In this document: positions 6,863-8,151 of the stretch, piece after piece
Layout: each line of letters starts with the position of its first letter
Position numbering within the stretch: the first letter of the stretch is position 1
Assembly: GCA_900756945.1 (NCBI GenBank)
Contig: CAAELZ010000021.1
Coordinates: forward strand, 1-8,151
Reading direction: 5' to 3'
Length of the DNA: 8,151 nucleotides
Source: an uncultured Collinsella sp.
GTDB lineage: Bacteria; Actinomycetota; Coriobacteriia; Coriobacteriales; Coriobacteriaceae
Program-made: the position numbers and the translations under genes
Notes under the pieces: generated by a model
What the model saw: only the letters and a program-made list of their open reading frames with translations
Databases searched by the model: none
Told to the model about the DNA's origin: nothing

Positions 6863-6917
6863 TTTTCGTTCATTTTCTTTTTGAGTAAGATAATACCTTT
6901 CGATTACTTATCTTTTC
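6863..6917. promoter_or_regulatory. Divergent control region with repeated T-rich DeoR-type operator candidates
   Basis: Two related T-rich tracts start with TTTCG at 6864 and 6898, 34 bp apart, and agree at 13 of 19 positions. The first (ttttcgttcattttcttttt) is made of TTTC-like units spaced about five bases apart. Such arrays are the kind of site known for AgaR-like DeoR-family proteins. Between them lies a -10-like element usable in both directions (GATAAT 6889-6894 plus, TATTAT 6895-6890 minus). On the minus strand TTCAAG (6943-6938) and TATAGA (6921-6916) with 16-bp spacing form a plausible promoter for the DeoR-type gene. Binding is inferred. Confidence 0.5.
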
Positions 6918-7059
6918 TATAAAAGAAAGATGATTCGCTTGAAAACGGTAATGTCGGATAGGGGAATTTAGCCTGAATCCCTTCCGTTTGCTTTTCAAAA
7001 ACGAGCGTTTTGGCCTGCATGCCGGCGATATCTCGTACATGCGACAGATGCGATTTTCA

Positions 7060-7065
7060 TACAAT
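7060..7065 (+). promoter_or_regulatory. Candidate -10 box of the aldolase gene
   Basis: TACAAT matches the -10 consensus at five of six bases and would start transcription near 7072, about 80 bases before the ATG. No good -35 hexamer lies 16-18 bp upstream, so an activator or another promoter (for example around 6889-6894) may be used. The surrounding leader has several AAAACG motifs. Confidence 0.4.
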
Positions 7066-7150
7066 GGGGCCAGCAAAACGCAAGGTAAAACGCCTTGTGA
7101 ACAACTACGCCCGATGTCCAGATGCGGGCGAGGGAGAGGAGCAAACGCTC

Positions 7151-8008
7151 ATGGCACTTGTTACCACCGAAAAGATGCTCAAGGACGCTCAGGCCGGCCA
7201 CTACGCCGTCGGCGCGTTCAACGTCGAGAACCTCGAGTTTGTTATGGCCGTTCTGGCCGCTGCCGAGGAGACCAAGTCCCCCGTCATCATGCAGACCACC
7301 CCGGGCACCATCAAGACCGCTGGTCTGGACTACTTCTACGGCATGGTCAAGGCTGCCGCCGAGCGCGCTTCCGTGCCCGTCGCTCTGCACCTCGATCACG
7401 GCGATGGCTATGACCGCTGCATGCAGGCTTTCCGCACTGGCTACACCTCTGTCATGATCGACGGTTCGCACGAGTCCTTCGAGGACAACATCGCCCTGAC
7501 CAAGTCCGTCGCCGATGCTGGCCGCGCCATGGGCGTGCCCGTCGAGGCTGAGCTTGGTAAGGTTGGCGGCAAGGAGGACGACGGTCCCGCGGTTGAGGGC
7601 GAGAGCCCCTACACCGATCCGGCCGAGGCCAAGGAGTTCGTCGAGCGCACCGGCTGCACCTCTCTCGCTATTGGCGTTGGCACCAGCCACGGTGTGTACA
7701 CGAGCGATCCGCACATCGAGCAGTCCGTGGTCAAGGCCATCCGCGACGCCGTCGACGTGCCGCTGGTTCTGCACGGCACCTCCGGTGTGCCCGATGAGCA
7801 GGTCGCCGAGGCTGTGAAGAACGGCATCTGCAAGGTCAACTACGCCACCGAGCTGCGTCAGGCCTACACCAAGGGCTTCATGGCCTACATGGCCGAGAAT
7901 CCTGCCTGCTTCGACCCCAAGAAGCCGGCCAAGGAGGGTATGCGTGAGATCACCGAGCTGGTTAAGATCCGCATGACCAACCTCAACTCTGTGGGCAAAG
8001 CAGAGTAA
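7151..8008 (+). CDS. Class II ketose-bisphosphate aldolase (GatY/KbaY-like tagatose- or fructose-bisphosphate aldolase)
   Basis: Zn-dependent cytoplasmic aldolase that cleaves a ketohexose-1,6-bisphosphate to dihydroxyacetone phosphate and glyceraldehyde-3-phosphate. The 285-residue TIM-barrel protein has catalytic Asp82 and zinc ligands His83 (HLDHG), His180 (GTSHG) and His208 (LVLHG). The phosphate-binding GTSG (209-212) and NYAT (230-233) occupy the same positions as in E. coli GatY. VEAELGKVGGKEDD (131-144) holds the conserved Glu134. PGTIKTAG, IGVGTSHGVYTSDP and GICKVNYATEL resemble GatY/KbaY more than Bacillus FbaA. ATG 7151 is preceded by GAGGAG (7136-7141) with 9-base spacing. The upstream in-frame extension to 7010 lacks a ribosome-binding site and family similarity. 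Codons end mostly in C or G, as in a highly expressed gene, so a glycolytic fructose-bisphosphate role is a real alternative. The divergent DeoR-type regulator suggests sugar-responsive control. Confidence 0.92.
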   Translation: MALVTTEKMLKDAQAGHYAVGAFNVENLEFVMAVLAAAEETKSPVIMQTTPGTIKTAGLDYFYGMVKAAAERASVPVALHLDHGDGYDRCMQAFRTGYTSVMIDGSHESFEDNIALTKSVADAGRAMGVPVEAELGKVGGKEDDGPAVEGESPYTDPAEAKEFVERTGCTSLAIGVGTSHGVYTSDPHIEQSVVKAIRDAVDVPLVLHGTSGVPDEQVAEAVKNGICKVNYATELRQAYTKGFMAYMAENPACFDPKKPAKEGMREITELVKIRMTNLNSVGKAE

Positions 8009-8056
8009 CAGCAAGGGTACTCCGACTCGCTACATATCCCGGGGAGGGACGAGGGC

Positions 8057-8151
8057 TTAGTTCCCCAATCGTCCTCGGGCATGCAAAAAGCCTCGCTGCG
8101 CACTTCGTGCGGCGAGGCTTTTTGCCCCCTGCGGAAAGATTGGGGAACTAA
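8057..8151. repeat. 14-bp inverted repeat flanking the aldolase terminator
   Basis: Bases 8057-8070 (ttagttccccaatc) and 8138-8151 (gattggggaactaa) are perfect reverse complements 67 bp apart, with the terminator between them. The repeat runs to the last base of the window and may extend further. Its ATTGGGGA core is shared with the repeat at 324-371. The arrangement looks like a small terminal-inverted-repeat or REP-type element carrying a terminator. Confidence 0.75.
8083..8125. terminator. Intrinsic terminator after the aldolase gene
   Basis: The arms gcaaaaagcctcgc and gcgaggctttttgc pair perfectly. A two-base bulge (8097-8098) follows, then an inner stem cgcac/gtgcg capped by TTC. It ends in five T on the plus strand and, by symmetry, in five T on the minus strand, so it may also stop a leftward transcript from beyond the window. 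It lies 75 bases past the aldolase stop codon. Confidence 0.92.

Noticed and set aside
7010..7150. In-frame N-terminal extension of the aldolase from a TTG at 7010
   Set aside because: No ribosome-binding site precedes it, the extension has no similarity to aldolases, and ATG 7151 has GAGGAG at good spacing and matches the family start.
6995..8014. 339-codon open frame on the minus strand opposite the aldolase
   Set aside because: It is a shadow of a strongly codon-biased gene, with repetitive Leu/Gly/Val/His composition and no family.
1..8151. CRISPR arrays, tRNA or rRNA genes, phage or toxin-antitoxin modules
   Set aside because: No regularly spaced direct repeats, cloverleaf-like sequences, or small gene pairs with such features were seen on either strand.

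Overview
The window looks like chromosomal DNA from a high-GC, strictly anaerobic gut actinobacterium of the Coriobacteriia, most likely Collinsella or a close relative. This is an inference from strong G/C bias at third codon positions, a long 'class 2' GalT next to a divergent-type GalK, a stand-alone flavodiiron protein, and short 'TTGGGGACG' intergenic repeats. The genus was not tested by any search.

Layout. Positions 1-467 hold no gene I can support. They contain a perfect 38-bp palindrome (6-43), a 16-bp inverted repeat built on TTGGGGACG (324-371), and the terminator of the leftward galactose operon (384-421). Positions 468-3292 are a leftward Leloir operon, galK then galT, whose reading frames overlap by 10 bp. 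The intergenic region 3293-3630 carries three nearly identical 14-bp LacI-type operator candidates and separates galK from a divergently transcribed LacI-family regulator (3631-4662, GTG start). A rightward flavodiiron protein gene (4792-5952) follows, with its own extended -10 promoter and a strong ribosome-binding site. A bidirectional terminator (5975-6009) separates it from a convergent DeoR-family regulator (6012-6815, minus). An AT-rich divergent control region (6816-7150) with repeated T-rich motifs then leads to a class II ketose-bisphosphate aldolase (7151-8008), which resembles GatY/KbaY tagatose-1,6-bisphosphate aldolases. The window ends in the aldolase terminator, which sits inside a 14-bp inverted repeat.

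How the genes may work together. GalK makes galactose-1-phosphate. GalT exchanges it with UDP-glucose to give glucose-1-phosphate and UDP-galactose. No galE is in the window. The LacI-type protein is the obvious candidate regulator of galKT and of itself. The DeoR-type protein is the obvious candidate regulator of the aldolase. If the aldolase is truly tagatose-specific, the locus would combine the Leloir route with the last step of a tagatose/galactitol/amino-sugar route. It could equally be a glycolytic fructose-bisphosphate aldolase. The flavodiiron protein (O2 or NO detoxification) seems an unrelated neighbour.

I see no previously undescribed multi-gene system. The most interesting items are the operator triplet, the altered GalK sugar-binding signature, and the palindromic/inverted-repeat elements at the 3' ends of transcription units.
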